From: JAGOEY01 sp017997515
GTDB taxonomy: Bacteria > Pseudomonadota > Gammaproteobacteria > Burkholderiales > Burkholderiaceae_C
Reading direction: 5' to 3'
Assembly: GCA_026314275.1 (NCBI GenBank)
Contig: CP111109.1
Location: 3,472,001-3,536,000, forward strand
Length of the DNA stretch: 64,000 nucleotides
This document shows, piece after piece, positions 53,963-61,853 of this stretch; the first letter of the stretch is position 1; every line of letters begins with the position of its first letter. The notes under the pieces are model-generated. The model saw only the letters and a program-made list of their open reading frames with translations, did not search any database and was not told where the DNA came from. Both the position numbers and the translations under genes were made by a program.

Positions 53963-54282
53963 GCTTCATCCTAAATAAAAACGGGTGGGGCAAGTGGGCG
54001 GTGTGTCAATCGCTAGATTGTCCACGGGCTGCGCGTCAGGGTTTTGTTTGTGGTCAACTGACGCACCGTAGGCCGTCCATAGGCTTGGCCTGTGGGCAGG
54101 TCAGTTGTCCACTACCATTTGGGGCGTTGTTGCTGGCAATTGCGACACCTTGCGCATTCATCGGTTATTTCGTCAAGGTCGTTTGTGTATCTTCTTGAGT
54201 GTTCAATCCAATTGGGTTTGAAAATCAGGCACATCAATCGTTGCCATAGAGTTTTTCCGCCGCATGTCATGTTCTGATTCCT
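53963..54282. other. Non-coding gap with a long interrupted palindrome
   Basis: No gene of useful length is seen. GTGGTCAACTGAC at 54050-54062 and GTCAGTTGTCCAC at 54100-54112 form arms (one mismatch) around an inner GGCC..GGCC-rich stretch. It lies between the integrase stop and the cargo pair and may hold the cargo promoter or a protein-binding site. Confidence 0.5.
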
Positions 54283-55365
54283 TCATTCTTTGGTCTCTGT
54301 TGCGTTCTTCGTCTTTCGCTTGTCGCGCATTTCCCGCGCGATTTGTTCGGCTTTGTTGTTCACATAACGGGCAAGGCTTCTAATGTCTTTGTGTCCTGTA
54401 ATGCTCATTAAATCAATCGGGTTTTTGAATCCGTCTTGATGCCACCGCGTCGCGCTCGTGTGCCTCAAGTCATGAAGTCGCAAGTTTAAGCGCTCCCCTT
54501 TTTCTTTTTCGATTTCATCCCTCACGCGCCTAAACGCCCGAGAGATGGCGGCGGGCTGGATGTGTCCGCCCTCGGCGCTTTGTGCTTGTGAAGTGAAGAC
54601 ATAAACCGCCCGCTTTTGCTTCTCTCGTCGGGCTTTCAGCACCTGTAAAGCCAGTTCAGACAAGGGCACATCCCGCGCTTCCCCGTTCTTCGTGTCGTGA
54701 AGGTGTGCGATTGATTTCTGAAAATCCACATCCTCCCATTTCAGGGTTATGAGTTCCCCGCGTCGTGTGGCCGTTTCTAGGGCCAACACGATGTAATCCA
54801 TCAAGTGTTTAGAGCGCTTGCCTATGCGCTTGTAAAACTCGTTTAATTCGTCGTCTGTTGCCGTCCTCGTTCTGTTCGCTGAACGGGGCAGGGCGGGCAG
54901 TTTCAAGCCCTTGTAGGGGTTGGGCATGTTGTGAAGTGCGGCCTCTTGCTGTGTCGCGTAGTTGATGCCTGCCCGCACTGCGCCCACCCTGCGGGCCACG
55001 GTCGCGGGGTTCAACTTGGCTTTGACCATCTCGGCAATCCACCGCTTCGCCGTGTCGCGTGTCGCCACGGCCAAACGCTCGCGCACGATGTAATTGGGCA
55101 AGTTTGAAAAAATGTATTTGTACTCTGTCGCGCTTTTTTTGTGCTGGATGTGTTCTTCAAAGTAGAACGCCACCGCGTCGCCCACGGTGTAGGTTTGGGC
55201 GTTGATGTCGCTGCGCCCCGCAATGGCCGAATCAATGCGCTTTTCTTCTTTCTTCGCCCATGCCTTCGCATCTGCTAAAGTCAAAAATGTTTGACTTTCG
55301 TGCTTGCCCTTGCGTCTGACGCGGGCTTGAACATGTCCGTTCTTGAGTGTCTGAAAACTTGCCAC
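54283..55365 (-). CDS. Tyrosine-family site-specific integrase
   Basis: Inserts and excises the element at tRNA-Val. A 360-residue phage-integrase-family protein: N-terminal arm-binding part (VQARVRRKGKHESQTFLTLADAKAWAKKEE), a core-binding SAM-like domain (about 60-160), and the catalytic domain with R201 (TATRRGELI), H298 and R301 (LHDLRHTS), H325 (ITGHKDI) and Y334 (LARYVNNKAE). It is transcribed inward from attR, the normal arrangement for elements of this kind. Confidence 0.95.
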   Translation of the reverse strand: MASFQTLKNGHVQARVRRKGKHESQTFLTLADAKAWAKKEEKRIDSAIAGRSDINAQTYTVGDAVAFYFEEHIQHKKSATEYKYIFSNLPNYIVRERLAVATRDTAKRWIAEMVKAKLNPATVARRVGAVRAGINYATQQEAALHNMPNPYKGLKLPALPRSANRTRTATDDELNEFYKRIGKRSKHLMDYIVLALETATRRGELITLKWEDVDFQKSIAHLHDTKNGEARDVPLSELALQVLKARREKQKRAVYVFTSQAQSAEGGHIQPAAISRAFRRVRDEIEKEKGERLNLRLHDLRHTSATRWHQDGFKNPIDLMSITGHKDIRSLARYVNNKAEQIAREMRDKRKTKNATETKE

Positions 55366-55382
55366 GCTTTGCCTCCTTGCCA

Positions 55383-55431
55383 GTGTCTAAGCGTGTCTAG
55401 GATTCTAGCTCAAGTGTCTAAATAGTGTCTA
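55383..55431. promoter_or_regulatory. Right-end TGTCTA repeats, probable integrase arm sites
   Basis: GTGTCTAA at 55383, GTGTCTAG at 55393, GTGTCTAAA at 55414 and GTGTCTAAA at 55425. The last two form the 19-base string that is repeated exactly at the left end. They sit between the integrase start and attR and so may also overlap its promoter. Confidence 0.6.
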
Positions 55432-55495
55432 AAACAATTTTTTAACTACAAAAAGTTCAATAAAATCAATGCTTTGCGGTGCTTTGAATTTGTCG

Positions 55496-55540
55496 TTGAC
55501 ATGGTGGGGGTCGTTGGTTCGATTCCAATCGCGCCTACCA
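55496..55540 (+). repeat. attR: displaced 3' end of the original tRNA-Val
   Basis: TTGACATGGTGGGGGTCG is identical to the tRNA anticodon-loop region; then a T-arm GTTGG-TTCGATT-CCAAT and the acceptor end CGCGCCTACCA. It is a complete 3' half that folds properly, followed by the terminator that a tRNA operon would have. It is not a whole tRNA gene. Confidence 0.92.
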
Positions 55541-55555
55541 ACTAACCATTGGTAC

Positions 55556-55592
55556 AAAGCCTTCTAGATCAACGGTCTAGAAGGCTTTTTCT
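55556..55592 (+). terminator. Rho-independent terminator, originally of tRNA-Val
   Basis: AAGCCTTCTAGA / TCTAGAAGGCTT with loop TCAACGG, followed by TTTTTC. It lies 16 bases after attR, so before insertion it would have ended the tRNA-Val transcript; the element now separates them by 10.3 kb. Confidence 0.9.
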
Positions 55593-55726
55593 TTTTGCAG
55601 ATGGATCCTGTGGGGGCTTCCCAGAGGTGTTTGACTTGCGCCTGCAAATTGACGGGTTGGTACAGTGTGACTGGTGCATGCCAATCTCTTGTCTGAACGG
55701 CCCTTGTAGATGCCAATAGGAAGCTG

Positions 55727-56791
55727 ATGCCCCTGCGAAACGCCGTTGCTGCTGACAGTGAAAAAGCCTTTCGCCAGCAGGCTTTGAGGCGCCTGCAGCG
55801 CACGGCTATCGAGATGGGTGTCATGGCGGTTGCGAGGTCGGTTGTCGCGTTATTGGCGCGTTTGCTGGTGCCCACACCGGAGTATGTTTGGCTGCGGTTT
55901 CTCCTGCTGCCGCTGACGGCGCTGTTCGCATACGCGATTGTCCGGGCGCCTACTGTGCGCGTTTACGGCATCGCCTGTATGGCGACCATTGCCACGGTCA
56001 GTTTCAGCAACTACCTGGGAGCGCTGGGTACCGACCGCCCATTGATGTACTTTTTGCCAGCAGCCATCATCATTGTGTTGTCCACCAGTTTCTTCTGGGT
56101 CACGCTGGCCCAGTGGGTGGGGGGATCACTGGTTTGTTATGCCTTTTTCCTGCCCTTTGTGGTGGATGCCGCAGCAAGCCGTGCCGACACAGTGTTCAGC
56201 GTACTGTTTGCTGCCATGGCGCTGTTAACGGGTTTCGTTAGCCACAAGCGCATACAAGACTACCAGCGCCACGCTTTCGACCAGGAATGCGAACTTGCCG
56301 AACTCTCTGTCACCGATACGCTTACAGGAGCTCGCAGTCGCTCCGAATTTCTGCAGCAGGCCGAAAAGGTGGCGATCAGGGCGCGCACTACAGGCGCGCC
56401 GCTTACATTGCTGTATTTGGATATTGACCATTTCAAGCGCCTGAACGACAGCCACGGCCACGCGGCCGGTGATGCGGTGCTGCGCGGCATGTCCGACGTG
56501 CTGCAACGGGCGTTGCGTGGCAGTGACGTGTTTGGCCGATTGGGCGGGGAAGAGTTTTGCGTGTTGCTTCCAGACCAGTCCGAAGCCAAGGCTCGGGCGC
56601 TGGCTGAACGCTTGCGCACCCTGTTGGCGGCGGTGCCGAGGCCCGATGGGCAGCTGACTATTTCAGCCGGTATTGCCAGCATGCGTAAAGGTGAATCCAT
56701 TATGCAAACGCTGCACCGGGCAGACTTGGCCATGCTCAAGGCCAAACAGTCAGGTCGTGATACGGTATGTATTGCAGACGAGCTTCGATGA
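55727..56791 (+). CDS. Membrane diguanylate cyclase (GGDEF)
   Basis: Makes cyclic di-GMP. A 354-residue protein with an N-terminal membrane domain of about five or six helices (residues 30-170) and a C-terminal GGDEF domain: DTLTGARSRSEFL, LLYLDIDHFKRLNDSHGHAAGD and the active-site GGEEF (273-277). An RxxD inhibitory site, RGSD 264-267, is at the normal five-residue distance. ATG 55727 follows AGGAAGCTG. It is the first chromosomal gene after the element. Confidence 0.95.
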   Translation: MPLRNAVAADSEKAFRQQALRRLQRTAIEMGVMAVARSVVALLARLLVPTPEYVWLRFLLLPLTALFAYAIVRAPTVRVYGIACMATIATVSFSNYLGALGTDRPLMYFLPAAIIIVLSTSFFWVTLAQWVGGSLVCYAFFLPFVVDAAASRADTVFSVLFAAMALLTGFVSHKRIQDYQRHAFDQECELAELSVTDTLTGARSRSEFLQQAEKVAIRARTTGAPLTLLYLDIDHFKRLNDSHGHAAGDAVLRGMSDVLQRALRGSDVFGRLGGEEFCVLLPDQSEAKARALAERLRTLLAAVPRPDGQLTISAGIASMRKGESIMQTLHRADLAMLKAKQSGRDTVCIADELR

Positions 56792-57008
56792 CGACTAGGA
56801 ATGTCAGCTTCGGACATTAAGCCGTGGCCTGTGTGCAGTTGAGGCAGCACTGCGAGGCGCGCGCGCAGATGGCGCTCGAAATTGCCCTGAATCCTTTGCA
56901 TACTGCATGGATTCTCAGGGTAATCCTTGGACATCGCCAATGTATGCCTCCCTAAAATCTGTCGCAGTGCAACAATTGGCACACGACCCTGAACATAGGA
57001 GCGCTACA

Positions 57009-57545
57009 GTGCAAAGCAAGAAAGCCGCAGCCCCCAAAGAGGCGCTGCGGGTGATCAAAAAATACCCCAACCGTCGTCTGTATGACACCGACACGTCGAC
57101 CTACATCACACTGACCGAAGTGCGCCAGTTGGTGATGGACAACGCACCTTTTGCCGTGCGTGATGCCAAGACGGGTGATGACCTAACGCGCAGTATTCTG
57201 CTGCAAATCATTCTGGAAGAAGAAGCTGGTGGCGCGCCCATGTTTACTGAGGCTGTCCTGGGCAACATCATTCGGTTCTATGGGCATGCCATGCAGGGCT
57301 TCATGGGGTCTTACCTTGAGAAGAACGTGCAGGTGTTTGCGGAAATTCAGACCAAACTGACCGAGCAGTCCAAGGTGGTGACACCCGAAATGTGGTCTCA
57401 ATTTATGAGCATGCAGTCGCCCGTACTGCAGGGCATGATGGGCAACTATTACGTCGAACAGTCCAAAACCATGCTTTCGCAGATGCAGGAGCAGATGCAA
57501 AAACAAACGGAACAGATGCTGAGCACATTCGGGCTCAAGCGGTAG
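57009..57545 (+). CDS. phaR: Polyhydroxyalkanoate synthesis repressor PhaR
   Basis: Represses phasin and PHB genes and binds PHB granules. The N-terminal DNA-binding block is RVIKKYPNRRLYDTDTSTYITLTEVRQLV, followed by the PHB accumulation region and a Gln/Met-rich helix. GTG 57009, with ATAGGAGCG upstream, gives 178 residues and matches the usual PhaR start (a few residues before IKKYPNRRLYD). Upstream ATGs at 56907 and 56940 lack an RBS. It links to the 3-hydroxybutyrate and ScoAB genes in the window. Confidence 0.92.
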   Translation: MQSKKAAAPKEALRVIKKYPNRRLYDTDTSTYITLTEVRQLVMDNAPFAVRDAKTGDDLTRSILLQIILEEEAGGAPMFTEAVLGNIIRFYGHAMQGFMGSYLEKNVQVFAEIQTKLTEQSKVVTPEMWSQFMSMQSPVLQGMMGNYYVEQSKTMLSQMQEQMQKQTEQMLSTFGLKR

Positions 57546-57572
57546 TTATTGGATAACTGGGACAATAGAGGG

Positions 57573-58976
57573 ATGAGCGCTGTAATTTCCTCCCCCACGT
57601 CCCCCACAAAAATCCCCAAGGTCGGTTTCGTCAGTCTCGGCTGCCCCAAGGCCCTGACCGACTCTGAGCTAATCCTCACGCAACTGAGTGCGGAGGGTTA
57701 CCAGACGTCAAAAACCTTTGAGGGTGCCGATCTGGTCATTGTGAACACCTGCGGTTTTATCGACGATGCCGTGCGCGAAAGCCTCGACACCATTGGTGAA
57801 GCCTTGGCCGAAAACGGCAAAGTCATCGTGACGGGTTGCCTGGGCAAGCGTGACGCGGACGATGGCAGCAACCTGGTGCGCAAGATGCACCCGAGCGTCC
57901 TTGCCGTGACCGGTCCCCACGCAACGCAGGAGGTGATGGATGCGGTGCACCATAACCTGCCAAAACCCCACGACCCGTTTGTGGACCTGGTGCCCAATGC
58001 ATTTGGCATTGCAGGTATCAAGCTCACGCCCCGGCATTACGCTTATTTGAAGATCAGCGAAGGTTGCAACCACCGCTGCACGTTTTGCATCATCCCGTCC
58101 ATGCGCGGCGACCTAGTGTCACGCCCGATTGGTGACGTGCTCAAGGAAGCGCAGGCGTTGTTTGAAGGCGGCGTGAAAGAGCTGCTGGTGATCAGCCAGG
58201 ACACATCCGCCTATGGCGTGGATGTGAAATACCGCATGGGTTTTTGGGACGGGAAACCCGTCAAGACGCGCATGCTGGAGCTGGTTCAGGCCTTGGGTGC
58301 GCTGGCCGAACCGCATGGTGCCTGGGTGCGTTTGCACTATGTGTACCCATACCCCAGCGTGGACGAAATCATCCCGTTGATGGCGACGGGGCTGGTGTTG
58401 CCCTACCTGGATGTGCCGCTGCAGCACAGCCACCCTGATGTGTTGCGCCGCATGAAGCGGCCTGCCAGCGGTGAGAAAAACCTGGAGCGTATCCAGCGTT
58501 GGCGCGAAGCCTGCCCGGAGATCGTCATCCGCAGCACATTTATTGCGGGCTTTCCGGGCGAGACGGAAGAAGAGTTTTCGCACCTGCTCGACTTTGTGCG
58601 TGAAGCACAAATTGACCGTGCGGGCTGTTTTGCGTACAGCCCGGTAGAAGGTGCCACCGCCAATGACCTGCCAGGCATGTTGCCGCTCGAAGTGCGTGAA
58701 GAACGCCGTGCACGTTTTATGGCCGTGGCGGAAGAAGTTTCCACCACACGCCTGCAGCAGCGCGTGGGTGCCACCATGCAGGTGCTGGTGGACTCTGCGC
58801 CGGGCATGGGCAAGAAGGGCGGAGTGGGGCGGACTTATGCGGATGCGCCTGAGATTGATGGCACTGTGCGCTTGTTGCCCCCAGAGAAGATCAGCAAGAC
58901 GCTCAAGGTGGGCGAGTTCACCAAGGCACGTATCGTGGGCACGCAAGGGCACGATTTGGTCGGCGTGCCGATTTGA
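57573..58976 (+). CDS. rimO: Ribosomal protein S12 methylthiotransferase RimO
   Basis: Radical SAM enzyme that methylthiolates Asp of ribosomal protein S12. The 467-residue protein has the N-terminal cluster ligands C24, C60 and C89 (UPF0004 domain), the radical SAM motif C165-x3-C169-x2-C172 (GCNHRCTFC), the phrase IPSMRGDLVSRP typical of RimO, and a C-terminal TRAM domain. ATG 57573 follows ATAGAGGG. Confidence 0.96.
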   Translation: MSAVISSPTSPTKIPKVGFVSLGCPKALTDSELILTQLSAEGYQTSKTFEGADLVIVNTCGFIDDAVRESLDTIGEALAENGKVIVTGCLGKRDADDGSNLVRKMHPSVLAVTGPHATQEVMDAVHHNLPKPHDPFVDLVPNAFGIAGIKLTPRHYAYLKISEGCNHRCTFCIIPSMRGDLVSRPIGDVLKEAQALFEGGVKELLVISQDTSAYGVDVKYRMGFWDGKPVKTRMLELVQALGALAEPHGAWVRLHYVYPYPSVDEIIPLMATGLVLPYLDVPLQHSHPDVLRRMKRPASGEKNLERIQRWREACPEIVIRSTFIAGFPGETEEEFSHLLDFVREAQIDRAGCFAYSPVEGATANDLPGMLPLEVREERRARFMAVAEEVSTTRLQQRVGATMQVLVDSAPGMGKKGGVGRTYADAPEIDGTVRLLPPEKISKTLKVGEFTKARIVGTQGHDLVGVPI

Positions 58977-59072
58977 TCTTGCGCGCTTTTGGCGTAGTCG
59001 TTGAGGATGGGCCAGACTGGTTTGTACGAGTAAGCGCTCATCCTCTTCAGTCTTGCCTGTGAAGGGAGCGAG

Positions 59073-59175
59073 ACCCTTCCAGAGTTACCGCGGAACTGGC
59101 TCTGCCAGGCCGCTGGTATCGCCCCCAGCAAGGGCGTGGGCGCAGCGGAACGAAGTCCGCGAAGCTTGGGGGTGA
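59073..59175 (-). repeat. GC-rich dispersed repeat copy (CACCCCCAGGCTT family)
   Basis: On the minus strand: CACCCCCAAGCTTCGCGGAC, TTCGTTCCGCTGCGCC, CTTGCTGGGGGCGATACC, AGCGGCCTGGCAGAGCC and AGTTCCGCGG. It lies between rimO and the convergent tRNA-Leu. Confidence 0.8.
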
Positions 59176-59189
59176 ATTGATTTCAGACA

Positions 59190-59226
59190 AGAAAAAAGCC
59201 TCTCTTGCAATGCAAGAGAGGCTTTA
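59190..59226 (-). terminator. Rho-independent terminator of tRNA-Leu
   Basis: Minus-strand hairpin AAAGCCTCTCTTGC / GCAAGAGAGGCTTT followed by TTTTC, a few bases after the tRNA CCA end. Confidence 0.93.
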
Positions 59227-59230
59227 AGTT

Positions 59231-59315
59231 TGGTGCCCTAGGGGAGACTCGAACTCCCACATCTTTCGACACACGGACCTGAACCGTGCGCGTCTACCAA
59301 TTCCGCCACCAGGGC
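59231..59315 (-). tRNA. tRNA-Leu (CAG)
   Basis: An 85-base class II tRNA with encoded CCA: acceptor GCCCTGG / CTAGGGC, anticodon arm CACGG-TTCAGGT-CCGTG with CAG, a long variable arm, and T-arm GGGAG-TTCGAGT-CTCCC. No integrated element is seen at this tRNA. Confidence 0.96.
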
Positions 59316-59549
59316 AATATCTAATTCGTCAACAGCTGCTAGTATAGCTCGAAAATTGCACTGTTTTGCCGATGTGTGACAGTTTTTCACGAAGAATTTT
59401 CACACCTGTGTTTTCTACCTTTTTTTGCAGTGGCCTGGGGGCCGCAAAAAACAGGCATCCACCATCAAACAAGGGCGAGACGCGAATACCATGTATCCAT
59501 TGGCGCGTCTTCCCATCACACACCCTGGTCACTCCAGGAAAGAAAGAGA

Positions 59550-61841
59550 TTGCATATCAAAAATTTGAGCCAACCCAGCGGCTTGCTGGAAGAGTTTGAG
59601 GGAACAGTCCAGGGCCACCGCGATGGCCACGGCTTCTTCATCCGCGATGACGGCAACGCTGACATCTATTTGCCACCCAACGAAATGCGTGCCGTGTTGC
59701 ACAAAGACCGCCTCAGGGTGCGTGTCGTGCGCCATGACCGCCGTGGTCGGCCTGAAGGCAAGGTCGTCGAGATCATCGAACGCCCGCCGCAGCCCATCAT
59801 TGGCCGCCTTCTGCATGAAAGCGGTATCTGGATCGTGGCACCGGAAGACAAGCGTTACGGCCAGGATGTGATGATTCCCAAAAATGCCATCGGTGCTGGC
59901 AAACCCGGGCAGGTGGTGGTGGTGCAGCTCACCGAGCCGCCTGCGCTGTTTGGCCAGCCGGTCGGGCGTGTGACCGAGGTGCTGGGCGAGGTGGACGACC
60001 CGGGCATGGAAATCGAAATTGCCGTGCGCAAATACGGCGTGCCCCATGTGTTCTCGGATGCCGCCATGGCCCAGGCCAAGGGCCTGCCCGACAAGGTGCT
60101 GCCGCAAGACCACGCCCGCCGTATCGACCTGACCGACGTGCCCCTGGTCACCATCGACGGTGAAGACGCGCGCGACTTTGACGATGCGGTGTACTGCGAG
60201 CCTGCCAAAGTGGGCCGTGGCAAAGGCTGGCGCCTGTTGGTTGCCATTGCCGACGTCAGTGCCTATGTCGAGACCGGCTCCCCCATCGACATCGATGCGT
60301 ACGAACGCGCCACCAGTGTGTACTTCCCGCGCCGCGTCATCCCGATGCTGCCCGAGAAGTTGTCGAACGGCCTGTGCTCGCTGAACCCTGATGTTGAGCG
60401 CCTGTGTATGGTCTGCGACATGCTGGTCACCGCCAAGGGGGATGTGCATGCGTACCAGTTCTACCCGGCGGTGATGTTCAGCCACGCACGTTTCACCTAC
60501 ACCGAGGTGGCGGCGATTTTGGGCAACACCCGTGGCCCTGAGGCCGCGCGCCGCAAGGACCGTGTCAACGACCTGCTGAACCTGCACGACGTGTACCGTG
60601 CGCTGCTGGCGTCGCGTCAGGTGCGGGGTGCTGTCGATTTCGAGACCACCGAAACCCAGATCGTCTGCGACGACAACGGCCGCATCGAGAAGATCGTGCC
60701 GCGCACCCGCAACGAGGCGCACAAGCTGATTGAAGAGGCCATGCTGGCCGCCAACGTGTGCAGTGCCGACTTCATCGCCCAGGGCAAACACCCAGGTCTT
60801 TTCCGCGTGCATGAAGGCCCCACCGAGGAGAAGAAGGACGTCCTGCGCAACTATCTGAAGGCCATGGGTGTGGGTATGTCGATCAGCGACGACCCGGACC
60901 CGGGTGAGTTCCAGGCCATTGCCAAGGCGGTGAAAGACCGCCCCGACGCGCAGCAGATCCACACCATGCTGCTGCGCTCGATGAGCCAGGCGATCTATAC
61001 ACCCGTCAACGGGGGGCACTTTGGGCTGGCCTACGAGGCCTACACCCATTTCACCAGCCCGATCCGGCGTTACCCCGACCTGCTGGTGCACCGTGTGATC
61101 AAGGCGATCCTGAACAAGCAGAAATACACATTGCCGCTGCTGCCAACGCCCGGTGAAGCGCACGCCAAGTTGGCCAAACGCCTCGCTGCACGTGTGAAGG
61201 CACCGACCAACAAACCTGCCAAAGCCACGGTGGCGCCCTCCAAAGAGGTCATGGCCTGGGAGGCGGCAGGCCTGCATTGCAGCGCAAACGAACGCCGCGC
61301 TGATGAAGCCAGCCGCGACGTCGAGGCTTGGCTCAAGTGCAAATACATGCGTGAGCACCTGGGCGAGGAATACGGCGGCGTGGTGACCTCGGTCACCACC
61401 TTCGGCATCTTCGTCACCCTTGACGCGATGTATGTTGAAGGTCTGGTGCACATCACCGAGCTGGGCGGCGAATACTTCAAGTTCGACGAGGCGCGGCAAG
61501 AGCTGCGGGGTGAACGATCCGGCATACGCTACGCCGTGGGTGCACGGGTGCGGGTGCAGGTCAGCCGGGTGGACCTGGACGGCCGCAAGATCGACTTCCG
61601 GCTGGTGAACGAGGGCGAAGAACTGGTGTCACGCGCCATGAAGGACAAAGGTGCGCCGCGTGAAGCGAAGGCCACCGACGACCGGCCACCCTCCAAGTCG
61701 TCCAAATCCGCTAAGTCCACCAAAACAGCCAAGACCGCCAGAAAAGGCACGCCGCGCACATCCGACACGGCACCCCGTGCGTCGGCGTCTCCTGCCAAAA
61801 AGGCGAGCTCCAACAACAAAAGCCGCAAGCCGCGGCGTTAA
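59550..61841 (+). CDS. rnr: Ribonuclease R
   Basis: 3'-5' exoribonuclease acting on structured RNA. From TTG 59550, preceded by CAGGAAAGAAAGAG, the protein is 763 residues. It has cold-shock domains (EGTVQGHRDGHGFFIRDDGNADIYL), the RNB active site (TIDGEDARDFDDAVYCE with clustered Asp, then FTSPIRRYPDLLVHR), an S1 domain (EYGGVVTSVTTFGIFVTLDAMYVEGLVHI) and a Lys/Ser-rich basic tail. The frame is open further upstream to ATG 59376, but that part does not look like RNase R. Confidence 0.93.
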   Translation: MHIKNLSQPSGLLEEFEGTVQGHRDGHGFFIRDDGNADIYLPPNEMRAVLHKDRLRVRVVRHDRRGRPEGKVVEIIERPPQPIIGRLLHESGIWIVAPEDKRYGQDVMIPKNAIGAGKPGQVVVVQLTEPPALFGQPVGRVTEVLGEVDDPGMEIEIAVRKYGVPHVFSDAAMAQAKGLPDKVLPQDHARRIDLTDVPLVTIDGEDARDFDDAVYCEPAKVGRGKGWRLLVAIADVSAYVETGSPIDIDAYERATSVYFPRRVIPMLPEKLSNGLCSLNPDVERLCMVCDMLVTAKGDVHAYQFYPAVMFSHARFTYTEVAAILGNTRGPEAARRKDRVNDLLNLHDVYRALLASRQVRGAVDFETTETQIVCDDNGRIEKIVPRTRNEAHKLIEEAMLAANVCSADFIAQGKHPGLFRVHEGPTEEKKDVLRNYLKAMGVGMSISDDPDPGEFQAIAKAVKDRPDAQQIHTMLLRSMSQAIYTPVNGGHFGLAYEAYTHFTSPIRRYPDLLVHRVIKAILNKQKYTLPLLPTPGEAHAKLAKRLAARVKAPTNKPAKATVAPSKEVMAWEAAGLHCSANERRADEASRDVEAWLKCKYMREHLGEEYGGVVTSVTTFGIFVTLDAMYVEGLVHITELGGEYFKFDEARQELRGERSGIRYAVGARVRVQVSRVDLDGRKIDFRLVNEGEELVSRAMKDKGAPREAKATDDRPPSKSSKSAKSTKTAKTARKGTPRTSDTAPRASASPAKKASSNNKSRKPRR

Positions 61842-61853
61842 AGGGAAAGATTC

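Larger units (their letters stand above)
45234..55540. mobile_element. Integrative mobilizable element in tRNA-Val, about 10.3 kb
   Basis: The element is bounded by tRNA-Val repeats at 45234 and 55496. It carries a tyrosine integrase at the right end, MobF relaxase, TraD-like coupling protein, a ribbon-helix-helix protein with five small or accessory genes, a candidate oriT, and a few cargo genes. No VirB/Tra mating-pair genes, no replication initiator and no partition genes are seen. Base composition is clearly lower in GC and codon use differs from the chromosome on both sides. It should move only when a helper conjugation system is present. Confidence 0.9.

Noticed and set aside
45234..55540. 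Element as a prophage or a full ICE
   Set aside because: No capsid, terminase, tail or lysis genes and no T4SS genes; relaxase plus coupling protein and oriT-like region fit an IME.
59231..59315. tRNA-Leu as a second integration site
   Set aside because: No duplicated tRNA end or integrase nearby.
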